A stretch of DNA of 64,000 bases from Syntrophomonadaceae bacterium. GTDB lineage: Bacteria; Bacillota; Syntrophomonadia; Syntrophomonadales; DTU052. Position numbers and translations under genes: made by a program. Below, in pieces: positions 44,026 to 52,952 of the stretch (position 1 is its first letter; each line of letters opens with the position of its first letter). The notes under the pieces were generated by a model. It did no database searches and was not told where the DNA came from. It saw nothing but the letters and a program-made list of their open reading frames with translations. The stretch lies in contig JAAYEQ010000047.1 of assembly GCA_012728655.1 (NCBI GenBank), positions 18,978 through 82,977 of the forward strand, in the 5' to 3' direction.

Positions 44026-44541
44026 ATGAACATAGATTTATCCTGGCTTAGACATCATCCCAAAGAGCTCGAGGTTTTTCACCTCGAGAAGCGGTATGAT
44101 GATGTAGAGATTGCCAAGGATGTTCACCTTCTCGACCAGGTGGCGGTTGATCTGGAGGTCACCAACACCGGCAGGCTCATGGTAGGGAAGGGTGAAATCC
44201 GGGCAAATGTGGAATTGCAGTGTGATCGCTGTCTCAAACCATTCCGGCAGCAGATAAAGCTGCCATTTAACGTGGAATTCTGTCCAGAGGAGAATCGCAG
44301 CTTTTTCAAAGATGAGGATACCTTTGTGTATTTCACGGAACCTCAGGTGGATCTTGAACCTGTGGTTCTCGAGAATATCATGCTCAGCTTGCCATTGAGG
44401 GCCCTCTGTTCTCCGGAATGCAAAGGTCTGTGTCCTATGTGCGGCCAGGAACTGAACCTGGCGGAGTGCAATTGTGAGGAGAAGGAAATTGATCCAAGAT
44501 GGGAAGCGCTAAAGAAAATACTAAATGGGGAAGGAGGGTAA
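44026..44541 (+). CDS. DUF177 (YceD-like) protein, 23S rRNA accumulation protein
   Basis: A 171-residue DUF177 protein. Family features are the N-terminal beta-rich part, CDRCLKPF around residue 66, and a C-terminal cysteine cluster ([14 protein letters not shown] and [19 protein letters not shown]). YceD is linked to 23S rRNA level in E. coli; in Firmicutes the gene precedes rpmF as here. The cysteines suggest metal binding. ATG 44026 is used, with GGGGTG just upstream; an out-of-frame ATG at 44022 could compete. The end is 4 bases from the rpmF start. Confidence 0.9.
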   Translation: MNIDLSWLRHHPKELEVFHLEKRYDDVEIAKDVHLLDQVAVDLEVTNTGRLMVGKGEIRANVELQCDRCLKPFRQQIKLPFNVEFCPEENRSFFKDEDTFVYFTEPQVDLEPVVLENIMLSLPLRALCSPECKGLCPMCGQELNLAECNCEEKEIDPRWEALKKILNGEGG

Positions 44542-44545
44542 TAAA

Positions 44546-44719
44546 ATGGGAGTACCGAAGAGAAGGCAATCCAAATCCCGCAAAAACATGCGTCGCTCGA
44601 TCTGGGCCAAACTCGATAGCCCCGGTTTGGTTGAATGTCCGCAGTGTCATGATTACAAATTGCCCCATCGAGTATGCCAAAAATGCGGATATTATAAAGG
44701 AAGAGAAGTCACCAATTAA
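44546..44719 (+). CDS. rpmF: Ribosomal protein L32
   Basis: A 57-residue large-subunit protein starting [18 protein letters not shown], with the zinc-binding CPQC and CQKC pairs. AAGGAGGG precedes ATG 44546. It lies between DUF177 and plsX as in many Firmicutes, linking ribosome synthesis with phospholipid synthesis. Confidence 0.97.
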   Translation: MGVPKRRQSKSRKNMRRSIWAKLDSPGLVECPQCHDYKLPHRVCQKCGYYKGREVTN

Positions 44720-44730
44720 TTCACCCAAGG

Positions 44731-44776
44731 AAAGTAAGGTAAGAGTCGTTTCGGGCTGTTAGCTTACTTTTTGTTT
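44731..44776 (+). terminator. Partial terminator or attenuator between rpmF and plsX
   Basis: AAAGTAAG (44731-44738) pairs with CTTACTTT (44763-44770) over a 24-base loop, followed by TTGTTT; GGTAAG next to the left arm could pair with the same right arm. The long loop suggests partial termination that would lower plsX expression relative to rpmF. Confidence 0.5.
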
Positions 44777-44789
44777 AAGGGGGGTCGGG

Positions 44790-45746
44790 ATGAGGATTGC
44801 AGTTGACGCTATGGGCGGCGACTATGCCCCGCAGGAGATTGTAAAGGGATGCGTTAAGGCTGCCGACTTGCTGAGCGACGTCGAACTGATACTGGTGGGT
44901 GACCGGGAGGTGCTGGAGGAAGAACTGCGGCGGTGCGGTTGGGCAGGAAGAGGTATACGCATCCACCATGCCAGCCAGGTGATTGAAATGAATGAACACC
45001 CGGCCCTGGCATTGAGAAAGAAAAAGGATTCGTCCATAATGGTCGCTACCATGTTGGTCAAGGCCGGAGAGGCGGAGGCCGTAGTTTCGTGCGGCAACAC
45101 CGGTGCCCAAATGGCGGCAGCGCTGTTTGCATGGGGATGCTTTGACGGTATTGACCGGCCGGCCATCGGTACGCTCATTCCCCGCTATAACGGCTATACG
45201 GTTATGCTGGATGTCGGCGCCAATGTGGATGTCAAGGCGGAGCAGTTGGTGCAGTTTGCCTTGATGGGCAGCGCCTATGCCCGGACCGCCCTGGGGGTTG
45301 AAAATCCCCGGGTGGGTCTGCTCAGCAACGGGGAAGAAGAGACCAAAGGCAACCAGGTTACACTCGCAGCTTATGCACGGCTTAAGGACCTGAACGGGTT
45401 GAACTTTGTCGGCAATGTTGAAGGAAGGGACCTGTTCACGGGGCGTGCCGACGTGGTGGTATGTGACGGCTTTGTTGGGAATACAATACTTAAGGTTATG
45501 GAAGGCCTGATAGGCGAGTTGATGAAACGCCTGCAGGACGCCGGAATTGACTCCCGGGAACTGCTGCAGGACTTTGATTATACCCGCATTGGCGGAGCAC
45601 CGCTTTTGGGGGTAAAGGGAGTAAGTGTGGTCTGCCACGGGAGTTCGCGAGCCGAGGCGGTTTACAACGGGATCGCCCAGGCGGTAAGATGTGTAAACCA
45701 GGATATGGTGGCGAGCCTCAACCATAGCCTGGCGGCGGTTGGATAA
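44790..45746 (+). CDS. plsX: Phosphate acyltransferase PlsX
   Basis: Makes acyl-phosphate from acyl-ACP for PlsY in phospholipid synthesis. The 318-residue protein starts MRIAVDAMGGDYAPQEIVKG and contains VVSCGNTGAQMAAALF, LDVGANVDVKAEQLVQFA, GLLSNGEEETKGN and VCDGFVGNTILKVMEG. AAGGGGGG precedes the ATG. The usual fabH-fabD-fabG genes between plsX and acpP are missing; acpP follows after 51 bases. Together with FakA this enzyme could also take in exogenous fatty acids. Confidence 0.95.
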   Translation: MRIAVDAMGGDYAPQEIVKGCVKAADLLSDVELILVGDREVLEEELRRCGWAGRGIRIHHASQVIEMNEHPALALRKKKDSSIMVATMLVKAGEAEAVVSCGNTGAQMAAALFAWGCFDGIDRPAIGTLIPRYNGYTVMLDVGANVDVKAEQLVQFALMGSAYARTALGVENPRVGLLSNGEEETKGNQVTLAAYARLKDLNGLNFVGNVEGRDLFTGRADVVVCDGFVGNTILKVMEGLIGELMKRLQDAGIDSRELLQDFDYTRIGGAPLLGVKGVSVVCHGSSRAEAVYNGIAQAVRCVNQDMVASLNHSLAAVG

Positions 45747-45797
45747 CGGTAAAACCTTCGGAATCAATGCTCGACGGCTTAGAGGAGGTGAGCTTGA

Positions 45798-46037
45798 GTG
45801 GAAGAGTTTTTTGAACAGGCACGCAAAATCCTGGCCGAACAATTGGGTATGGATCCCGAACTGATTACTTGGGACACCACTTTTGAGGAAATCGATGCCG
45901 ATTCCATCGATATCGTAGAGATGCTCATGGCTCTGGAGGACATATATGATGTAGAGTTCCCGGAGGACAATCTGGAGGATTACAAAACCATGGGTTCACT
46001 GATTAAAGCCCTCTACCAGGTGATCAGTGCCAAGTAA
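45798..46037 (+). CDS. acpP: Acyl carrier protein
   Basis: A 79-residue acidic helical protein; the phosphopantetheine serine is in DADSIDIVEML (Ser36 in the DSI motif). GTG 45798 follows AGAGGAGGTGAGC. It lies directly between plsX and rnc, the acpP-rnc pairing common in bacteria, but without the fatty acid elongation genes usually found here. Confidence 0.95.
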   Translation: MEEFFEQARKILAEQLGMDPELITWDTTFEEIDADSIDIVEMLMALEDIYDVEFPEDNLEDYKTMGSLIKALYQVISAK

Positions 46038-46047
46038 GGGGTGAAAC

Positions 46048-46731
46048 ATGTCAGAAAGGGCAAAAGCGTTTGCGCAAGCAAACCAGATAACCTTTAATAA
46101 CCTGAACCTTTTGGTAACTGCGTTGACCCATCCCTCCTATGCTCAGGAACAGGGAATGACGGAGAATAATCAGCGCTTGGAATTCTTGGGGGACGCAGTT
46201 CTTAATCTGGTGGTGGCGAATTACCTGTACATAGCTTACCCCAACCAATCGGAAGGCGTTCTGACCAAAATCAGGGCCAAGGTTGTTTGTGAGCGCTACC
46301 TGGCCAAGTTTGCCCGGGCGTTGAATTTGGGAGATTATCTGATCCTGGGACGGGGAGAGGAGAATTCAGGGGGCAGAAACCGTAATTCCATCCTGGCCGA
46401 CGCCCTGGAAGCCGTCATCGGCGCGCTGTTTCTTGACCAGGGGCTGGAATACACCGAATCATTTATTCTGAAAAACATGCAGAAGGATATTGATGCGGTG
46501 GCCGATGGAGATTTTTATGATTACAAATCCCGTCTGCAGGAACTGGTTCAGAGCATGAGCCGGGAAAACGTTACCTATAACATATTGAAAGAAACCGGAC
46601 CGGCCCATGATCGGACTTTTGTGGCCGGTGTTTCCTTTCAATCGCGCTTATTGGCTACCGGAACCGGGAAGACCAAAAAAGAAGCGGAACAAAAGGCTGC
46701 GGAGCGGGCATTGAAGGAACTTATCAAGTAA
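46048..46731 (+). CDS. rnc: Ribonuclease III
   Basis: Double-strand-specific RNase that processes rRNA and mRNA. The signature NQRLEFLGDAVLNLVVANYL carries the catalytic acidic residues, with a second acidic set in NSILADALEAVIGALFLDQG; the dsRNA-binding domain occupies about residues 155-226 (DYKSRLQELVQ, ending EAEQKAAERALKELIK). Length is 227 residues. It follows acpP by 10 bases. Confidence 0.96.
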   Translation: MSERAKAFAQANQITFNNLNLLVTALTHPSYAQEQGMTENNQRLEFLGDAVLNLVVANYLYIAYPNQSEGVLTKIRAKVVCERYLAKFARALNLGDYLILGRGEENSGGRNRNSILADALEAVIGALFLDQGLEYTESFILKNMQKDIDAVADGDFYDYKSRLQELVQSMSRENVTYNILKETGPAHDRTFVAGVSFQSRLLATGTGKTKKEAEQKAAERALKELIK

Positions 46732-46790
46732 GAACCTGAAGAGAAGATAGAAAGTTCGAAGGGACTGTCTGCGTTAAAGGAACCAATGAA

Positions 46791-47873
46791 GTGAAAAACC
46801 ACGTAATTATTAGTTTCTTCATACCCCACCTGGGGTGTAACTCCCAATGTGTTTTCTGTAACCAGAAAACTATTACCGGGTACAGGGCAGGTCCTGATCC
46901 CCGGACGGTCGGTCGGGTGATTGCAGACCGTTTGCGGAGCCTGCCGCCCGGGGCGGAGTGTGAAGTGGCCTTTTACGGCGGGAGTTTTACGGCACTTCCC
47001 TGGAGCCGTCAGCAGTTGTATTTGGAGGCGGTACAGCCGTTTATTAACCGGGGTGAAATAAAGAGTATACGGGTATCCACCAGACCCGACGCCATTGACG
47101 GGCCGGGATTGGACGGTTTGATGGCTTACGGAGTACGAACCGTTGAACTGGGGGTGCAGTCACTGGACGGGGAGGTGCTCAAAGCCTCGGGACGCAATTA
47201 CGATGCTTCCCTGGTGGAAAACGCATCCCTCTTGATCAAAGAAAAAGGATTAAGCCTTGGCCATCAGTTAATGATTGGCCTGCCCGCTTCGAACCTGGCA
47301 AAAGAACTGGAAACAGCCGAACGGGTGATTCGCATCGGCCCCGATATGGTAAGGATTTATCCGACACTGGTCCTGAAAGGAACACCCTTGGCCGAGCTCT
47401 ACCGGGAGGGCCGTTATCAACCCTTAAGTCTTAAGGAAGCGGTGGATACGGCTCTTTTGCTGTTGACCCAATTTGAAAAAGCTGGTATAAAGGTAATTAG
47501 AATGGGCTTACAGCCTACTCCTGAGCTTGAAAAATCAGGGGAATTGCTGGCCGGACCTTATCATCCCGGTTTTGGGGAACTGGTTCAGGCTGAACTGTTC
47601 AAGTGGCAGGCAATTCATCTCATCGAACGCTTTCGAGAAAGAGAGGTGACCAACCGGCTTAAAATCTACGTTGACCAGCGAGACCTTTCCAAGATGATTG
47701 GGCACAACCGTTGCAACATTCATAGTCTGAAAGCCAGATTCCACCTGGAGAAACTGGAAGTCATCGGTACCAAAGGAACAGAAAAGGATTGGGTAGGAGT
47801 CGGACTATGGCATCGGGAGGCTCCCCAAATGGTATTATCGCGGCAAAGCTTTCTGGGTCCTGATAACGATTAA
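46791..47873 (+). CDS. Elp3-like radical SAM protein without acetyltransferase domain
   Basis: Radical SAM protein of 360 residues with the cluster motif CNSQCVFCNQ near the N-terminus (residues 16-25), FYGGSFTALP, RVSTRPDAID and VELGVQSLDGEVLKASGR, which are Elp3-core patterns. It lacks the C-terminal GNAT acetyltransferase of Elp3. A gene of this type between rnc and smc is conserved in Clostridia, and its substrate is unknown to me; tRNA modification is a reasonable guess. GTG 46791 has AAAGGAACC upstream. Its 5-deoxyadenosine by-product would feed the salvage cassette downstream. Confidence 0.87.
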   Translation: MKNHVIISFFIPHLGCNSQCVFCNQKTITGYRAGPDPRTVGRVIADRLRSLPPGAECEVAFYGGSFTALPWSRQQLYLEAVQPFINRGEIKSIRVSTRPDAIDGPGLDGLMAYGVRTVELGVQSLDGEVLKASGRNYDASLVENASLLIKEKGLSLGHQLMIGLPASNLAKELETAERVIRIGPDMVRIYPTLVLKGTPLAELYREGRYQPLSLKEAVDTALLLLTQFEKAGIKVIRMGLQPTPELEKSGELLAGPYHPGFGELVQAELFKWQAIHLIERFREREVTNRLKIYVDQRDLSKMIGHNRCNIHSLKARFHLEKLEVIGTKGTEKDWVGVGLWHREAPQMVLSRQSFLGPDND

Positions 47874-47910
47874 TACCGAATAGCGAATACAGCAGTGAGG
47901 GGGAATAACA

Positions 47911-48171
47911 GTGGAAGTATTAAAGGTATCTGCTTCTTCAAGCCCAAAATCGGTAGCTGGTGCATTGACTGCAGTCTTAAGGGAAAATGGGAGAGCCGAA
48001 GTTCAAGCAGTCGGAGCGGGTGCAGTTAATCAAGCGGTTAAAGCCATTGCAATAACCAGAGGATTTGTAGCCCCCAACGGAATCGATTTGGTAATGATTC
48101 CGGCCTTTGCGGAAATCGATATTGACGGTGAAACCAGAACCGCAATCAAATTCGTAGTTGAGCCCAGATAA
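47911..48171 (+). CDS. spoVS: Stage V sporulation protein S
   Basis: An 86-residue protein matching SpoVS almost end to end (EVLKVSASSSPKSVAGALTAV, IKAIAI-type core, IPAFAEIDIDGETRTAIKF). SpoVS is a small nucleic-acid-binding-like protein that affects septation and spore coat or cortex stages in Bacillus. GTG 47911 follows GAGGGGG. A terminator lies about 25 bases after the stop, so it ends its unit ahead of smc. Confidence 0.95.
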   Translation: MEVLKVSASSSPKSVAGALTAVLRENGRAEVQAVGAGAVNQAVKAIAITRGFVAPNGIDLVMIPAFAEIDIDGETRTAIKFVVEPR

Positions 48172-48194
48172 ATACTTAACCGATACCAAGATGG

Positions 48195-48220
48195 CTGCTA
48201 TAATTAGCAGTTTTTCTTTT
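48195..48220 (+). terminator. Terminator after spoVS
   Basis: CTGCTA (48195-48200) pairs with TAGCAG (48205-48210) around TAAT, followed by TTTTTCTTTT. Confidence 0.8.
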
Positions 48221-48266
48221 GCCTTTTTTAAGTGTAAAGCGGTACGCATTTGGAAGTCGTTTCAAG

Positions 48267-48272
48267 TATAAT
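48267..48272 (+). promoter_or_regulatory. Candidate -10 for the smc operon
   Basis: A perfect TATAAT 74 bases before smc and after the spoVS terminator; the -35 is not convincing. Confidence 0.4.
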
Positions 48273-48346
48273 AGTTTCCATCAGGCTGATACGGGGAAAC
48301 CTCTTTAGCGGAGGTTATACCAGAACTTCATTCACGGTGGTGGGCA

Positions 48347-51300
48347 GTGCATCTTAAGAGCCTGGAATTAAGGGGATTTAAGTCTTTTGCCAAAGGCGTT
48401 GAAATCGAGTTTCGCCCGGGCATCAATGTTATTGTCGGTCCCAATGGCTGCGGGAAAAGCAATATTGCCGACGCCATTCGCTGGGTGCTGGGTGAGGCCA
48501 ACATCCGAAACCTGCGGGGTCAAAGGGGAGAAGACGTTATCTTCACCGGAACCGACAAGAAAAAGCCGCTGGGAATGGCTATGGTCTCCATGACCCTGGA
48601 TAATCAGGACAACCTGATTAACAGCGAGTACTCGGACATAAACATCACCAGGCGCATTTATCGGACCGGTGAAAGCCAGTTTTTGATCAACGCCGCTGAA
48701 GTGCGTTTGAAGGACATACACAGCCTGCTGGCCGGAACCGGTTTGGGGAAAAGAGGCTATGCCATCATCGGACAGGGCGAATTGGAGCAGGTCCTCGATG
48801 CCAAGCCTTTTGAACGCCGTCTTATCATCGAAGAGGCCGCCGGTCTGTCCGGTTACCGGCTGAAAAAGGATGAGGCTGAAAACAAGTTGCAGGCATCATC
48901 CCAGGACATAATCAGATTGGAAGACATTCTTGCCGAGGTTAAACAACGGGTCGACGAATTGGAGGAAAAGGCGGAGAAAGCCGGAAAATATTTACAACTG
49001 GATTCAGAGCGGGGAACCCTGGAGAGAAAAATACTGGCTTATGAATTGTTCCTGCTCAATCAGGAACTGGGCTCACGGGAACAGGACTTGAAGGAGCTTG
49101 CGGAGCGGTTGTTGGAATCCCGGCAAGTTTTGGAGAACAAAGAGAAGGAGATCAAGGAGAATCAGGAACGGTTAAGGATAATACGCGAGAGCAGCACGGA
49201 GGCCAGGGAGAAAAAGTTCCATCTGGTTACCAGGATAAACCAACAGGAGAATGAGGTCCGTTTATCGCAGGAGAGAATCGATCACGCCCATAAACGGCTT
49301 ACGCAGCTAAATACCGACATTGTCAAGTACGGAGACATGATGAACAAGCTGAAACAGGACCTCAATACCCACCGGCAGGAACTGGCCTTGAAAGAAGCGG
49401 AACTAAAGGCCAAAGAGCGGGAGGCCGAAGCAGTACATAACGAGATCGTAAAGGTGCAAGAGGAATTTCAGAGGGCAAGTGCTCAGGCGGAGAGCGACAG
49501 AACCCGCTTGATCGACTATTTAAGCCTGGAATCCACTTATAAGAATGAGATCAGGGAAAAAGAGGAACGGCTGAGAAAGAACCGGGACAAGCTGGAGTTC
49601 GGTCGCACCGAAAACCAGTACCGGCTGCAGAAGATTGAGAACTGGCAGGAGGATCTGGCCGCTCTGGAACGGGAAATCGGGAAAGGGCTGTCCACCCTCG
49701 AAGGACTGCAGCAGGAAAAGCAGAAGCTTGACAAGGAAAGGCAGCAGGCAACTGCTGATATCGCCCGCCTGGAGAATGAGCTTACATCGACGCAGGCGGA
49801 GTACCGAGGGCTGGAAAACCGGTTATTGACCCTGGAAGACAGCATAAAAGCACACGTAGGCATGTCGGAGGGGGTACGCCGTCTCCTGGATGCCATACAA
49901 CGAGAACCCCGATTGATCCCGGGATTTATCGGGGTTCTAAGTGATCTGATTGAAGTGCCCTCCGGGCTGGAAGCAGCAGTGGAAGCGGCCGCCGGGCGCA
50001 GCCTGGAGAATCTGGTCGTCAACGATTATGAGGATGCCAAAGTCGCCATCAACCTGTTGAAAGCGAAATCCTGGGGCCGGGTAACCTTTTTACCGCTAAA
50101 CCTGCTTCGCCACCGGCCCGTTAACAGCAAGGAACTGGAGGCAATTAAGGGCATACCCGGGGTGTTGGGACTGGCGGCGGAGTTGGTTAAGTTTTCACCT
50201 CACTACCGTCTGGCAGTCGAGCACGTCCTGGGAAGGGTGCTGATAGTTGAGAACCTGGACGTCGGTTTGCAGGTATTTAAAAAACAATCCCCACTCCTCA
50301 TAGTTACGGTTGAAGGCGAGATAATAAATCCGAGCGGAGCCATGACCGGAGGCAGGTACCGGGAGAGGACCTCGCCCCTGCGCATCAGAGCCTCTTACCG
50401 TGAGATACAAAAGGAGATGGGGACGGTAAAGGCCAAATTGAAGCAGACCGGCTCAACTCTGGAAGAAAAGAAGTCTTACCTCCAGGAGCTGGACGATGAG
50501 GCGGCCGGTATCCAGAAAAAGATAAATGAAACCCTGTTTCAACTGGACCTGCAAAAGAAGGAACGGGAACGGCTGCGTTCGGAGCTCGACCGGTTAAGGC
50601 AGGAGACATCACAATTCCTGGAGGAGGAAAAGGCCGCCCAGCGCGAAATATCCGCGCTGGAAAAAGAATTATCCCAGCTAACGGTACAGTGTGCCGACCT
50701 TCGTTCCCGGATTGACGTTCTGGAAAAAGAGATTGAATCCCGAAAATTTGAATCAGACCAACTGTCCCGCCAGTTGGAGCTCCTGCGTGAGCGCCATGCC
50801 AATTACAGCGACCTGGTTGAGGTTTCCCGGCAGGAGTTGGAGAGCCGCCGCCAGGGGATACAGCAACTGGCCGCGGTCAAGGAATCGTACGAGGCGAGTC
50901 TGGAGGATTATGACCAGCAAGTATCCAGGTTTACCAGGGTCGTGGAAACGGAGAGCGAGCGGATAAAGAACCTGGAAGCCGAGAAAGAGCAACTGCAACT
51001 GGAATTGAAGGAGATCGAGAGCAGTCTGCAGGACCTGGAGCAGCAGGCCGCAGCCCTGCAGGAGCAGATGGCGGGACTGCAGGAGACCGCTGAGGACTGC
51101 CGCAAAGAGGTGGCGGCCCTTGAGGATAAGATCAAACAACTGGAAATAAGAAAGGCCCGCATCGAAACGGAGCAGAAAAACCTCCTCCAGGTATGGGAAG
51201 AAAGATGTCCAGGGGAGTCCGTTGATGAACCGGAGGAGGGAATGAACAACCGCCGGCAGCGGGTGATGCGGGAAAGATTGGAGGTTGTCAAGGAGGCTAT

Positions 51301-51922
51301 CGAGGATTTGGGGCCGGTGGATGTCACCGCTATCGAGGAACTGAAAGAAGTCCGGCAGAGGTTTGATTTTCTCAGGAGCCAACTTGAAGACCTGCAGCAG
51401 GCCAGGCAGGCATTGACCAGGATTATCGAAGAGACCGAAGCGGTTATGAACAGCCGATTCAATGATTTTCTGGCGGTTGCCAATGCCAGTTTCAAGAAAA
51501 CCTTCCACACCATCTTTCAGGGCGGAGAAGCCGAACTGATACGTGAGGAGAACGAGGATATCTGGCAGTCGGGAGTGGAGATAATGGTCAAGATGCCGGG
51601 GAAAAAGCGGCAGTCGCTCAACCTGCTGTCCGGCGGAGAACGGGCTTTGACCTGCATCGCCTTTATATTCTCGCTCCTGATGTTAAAACCAACCCCCTTC
51701 TGTCTGTTTGACGAGGTTGACTCTGCGCTGGATGACGCCAATCTGGCGAGGTTTACGGAATTTCTGAAACGTTTGGCGGAAAAGGTGCAGTTTATTGTGA
51801 TCACCCACCGTCAGGGCACCATCGAAGTCGCGGATAACATATTCGGGGTGACCATGGCCGAACAAGGCTTATCGGAGGTTTATTCACTGAGCCCGGAAGA
51901 AGCGGAGGCAATGGCGGGTTAA
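48347..51922 (+). CDS. smc: Chromosome partition protein SMC
   Basis: Large ATPase that compacts and segregates the chromosome. Of 1191 residues, the N-terminus has Walker A GPNGCGKSNIADAIRW, then a long coiled coil (about 165-500), the hinge (about 510-640, with GVLSDLIEVPSGLEAAVEAA), a second coiled coil, and the C-terminal ABC signature LNLLSGGERALTCIAF with Walker B FCLFDEVDSALDDAN. The start is GTG 48347 before MHLKSLELRGFKSFA, with only a weak ribosome site. ftsY follows, as in most Firmicutes. Confidence 0.97.
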   Translation: MHLKSLELRGFKSFAKGVEIEFRPGINVIVGPNGCGKSNIADAIRWVLGEANIRNLRGQRGEDVIFTGTDKKKPLGMAMVSMTLDNQDNLINSEYSDINITRRIYRTGESQFLINAAEVRLKDIHSLLAGTGLGKRGYAIIGQGELEQVLDAKPFERRLIIEEAAGLSGYRLKKDEAENKLQASSQDIIRLEDILAEVKQRVDELEEKAEKAGKYLQLDSERGTLERKILAYELFLLNQELGSREQDLKELAERLLESRQVLENKEKEIKENQERLRIIRESSTEAREKKFHLVTRINQQENEVRLSQERIDHAHKRLTQLNTDIVKYGDMMNKLKQDLNTHRQELALKEAELKAKEREAEAVHNEIVKVQEEFQRASAQAESDRTRLIDYLSLESTYKNEIREKEERLRKNRDKLEFGRTENQYRLQKIENWQEDLAALEREIGKGLSTLEGLQQEKQKLDKERQQATADIARLENELTSTQAEYRGLENRLLTLEDSIKAHVGMSEGVRRLLDAIQREPRLIPGFIGVLSDLIEVPSGLEAAVEAAAGRSLENLVVNDYEDAKVAINLLKAKSWGRVTFLPLNLLRHRPVNSKELEAIKGIPGVLGLAAELVKFSPHYRLAVEHVLGRVLIVENLDVGLQVFKKQSPLLIVTVEGEIINPSGAMTGGRYRERTSPLRIRASYREIQKEMGTVKAKLKQTGSTLEEKKSYLQELDDEAAGIQKKINETLFQLDLQKKERERLRSELDRLRQETSQFLEEEKAAQREISALEKELSQLTVQCADLRSRIDVLEKEIESRKFESDQLSRQLELLRERHANYSDLVEVSRQELESRRQGIQQLAAVKESYEASLEDYDQQVSRFTRVVETESERIKNLEAEKEQLQLELKEIESSLQDLEQQAAALQEQMAGLQETAEDCRKEVAALEDKIKQLEIRKARIETEQKNLLQVWEERCPGESVDEPEEGMNNRRQRVMRERLEVVKEAIEDLGPVDVTAIEELKEVRQRFDFLRSQLEDLQQARQALTRIIEETEAVMNSRFNDFLAVANASFKKTFHTIFQGGEAELIREENEDIWQSGVEIMVKMPGKKRQSLNLLSGGERALTCIAFIFSLLMLKPTPFCLFDEVDSALDDANLARFTEFLKRLAEKVQFIVITHRQGTIEVADNIFGVTMAEQGLSEVYSLSPEEAEAMAG

Positions 51923-52003
51923 AGTAACATTAAGCCGGGTGCTCAGAAAGTCGTTCTGTCTTGTTTCCGGGCCGGGGACAGGATAAAATTCAGGTACTGC
52001 CAG

Positions 52004-52939
52004 TTGACTAACGGGAAGGGAGAGATTGGGATTTTTAACCGTATACGACAGGGTTTTTCCAGGACGCGGCAGAGCATAGTCAGCAAGGTGGAAAGCCTTA
52101 TTAAAAGCAGCCGGAGCCTGGATGAAGAATTCTTCGAGGAATTGGAGGAGATCCTGATCGGATCCGATATGGGAGTGATGACAACTCAGGAACTGATCAG
52201 GAACCTGCGGCAACAGGTGAAGGAAAACCGGATGTCGAAGCCGGATGAGGTCAGGGAGGTTTTAAAGAACCATATCTCCAGTATTATGGCTCAGATCAGT
52301 GAGCCGTTGCGGTTTGCCGATAAAGGTACCACCGTGTTCCTGGTGGTAGGAGTAAACGGGGTGGGCAAAACCACAACCATAGCCAAATTGGCCCACCGCT
52401 TCAAGTCTCAGGGCAAAGAGGTGCTGCTGGCCGCCGCGGATACGTTCCGAGCCGCCGCCATTGAGCAGCTGCAGATCTGGGCGGACCGGGTGGGAGTGGA
52501 CCTGATCAAGCACCATGCCGGAGCCGATCCGGCGGCGGTGGTGTTTGATGCGCTCAAAGCCGCCCAGGCCAGAGGGATCGATGTTCTGATAATTGACACC
52601 GCCGGGCGGCTGCACACCAAGACCAATCTAATGCAGGAGATTGCCAAGGTCAGGCGGGTGATTGAACGGGAGATTGCGGACGGGCCCCATGAGGTTCTGC
52701 TGGTCCTGGATGCCACCACGGGGCAGAATGCCGTCAGCCAGGCGCGTACTTTTAAAGACAGCACCGGGGTATCGGGTATCGTGCTGACCAAACTCGACGG
52801 AACCGCCAAAGGCGGCATAGTGGTGGCTCTGGCCCGGGAGCTCAAGATTCCGGTCAAACTCCTGGGCGTGGGTGAGAGCCTCCAGGATCTGGAGGATTTC
52901 AACAGCGAGGATTTTGCGGCGGCTTTGTTTGCGGATTAA
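52004..52939 (+). CDS. ftsY: Signal recognition particle receptor FtsY
   Basis: SRP receptor GTPase that docks ribosome-SRP complexes at the membrane. NG domain motifs are GVNGVGKTTTIAKLAH (G1), DTFRAAAIEQL, DTAGRLHTK (G3) and TKLDGTAKGG (G4). It lacks the long acidic A domain, normal for this group. The only standard start is TTG 52004 (311 residues), which has no ribosome site. ATT 52025 follows GGGAAGGGAGAG and would begin (M)GIFNRIRQGFSRTR, the usual FtsY N-terminus, so the real start may be ATT. Confidence 0.93.
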   Translation: MTNGKGEIGIFNRIRQGFSRTRQSIVSKVESLIKSSRSLDEEFFEELEEILIGSDMGVMTTQELIRNLRQQVKENRMSKPDEVREVLKNHISSIMAQISEPLRFADKGTTVFLVVGVNGVGKTTTIAKLAHRFKSQGKEVLLAAADTFRAAAIEQLQIWADRVGVDLIKHHAGADPAAVVFDALKAAQARGIDVLIIDTAGRLHTKTNLMQEIAKVRRVIEREIADGPHEVLLVLDATTGQNAVSQARTFKDSTGVSGIVLTKLDGTAKGGIVVALARELKIPVKLLGVGESLQDLEDFNSEDFAAALFAD

Positions 52940-52952
52940 GGAGGGAGAGAGA

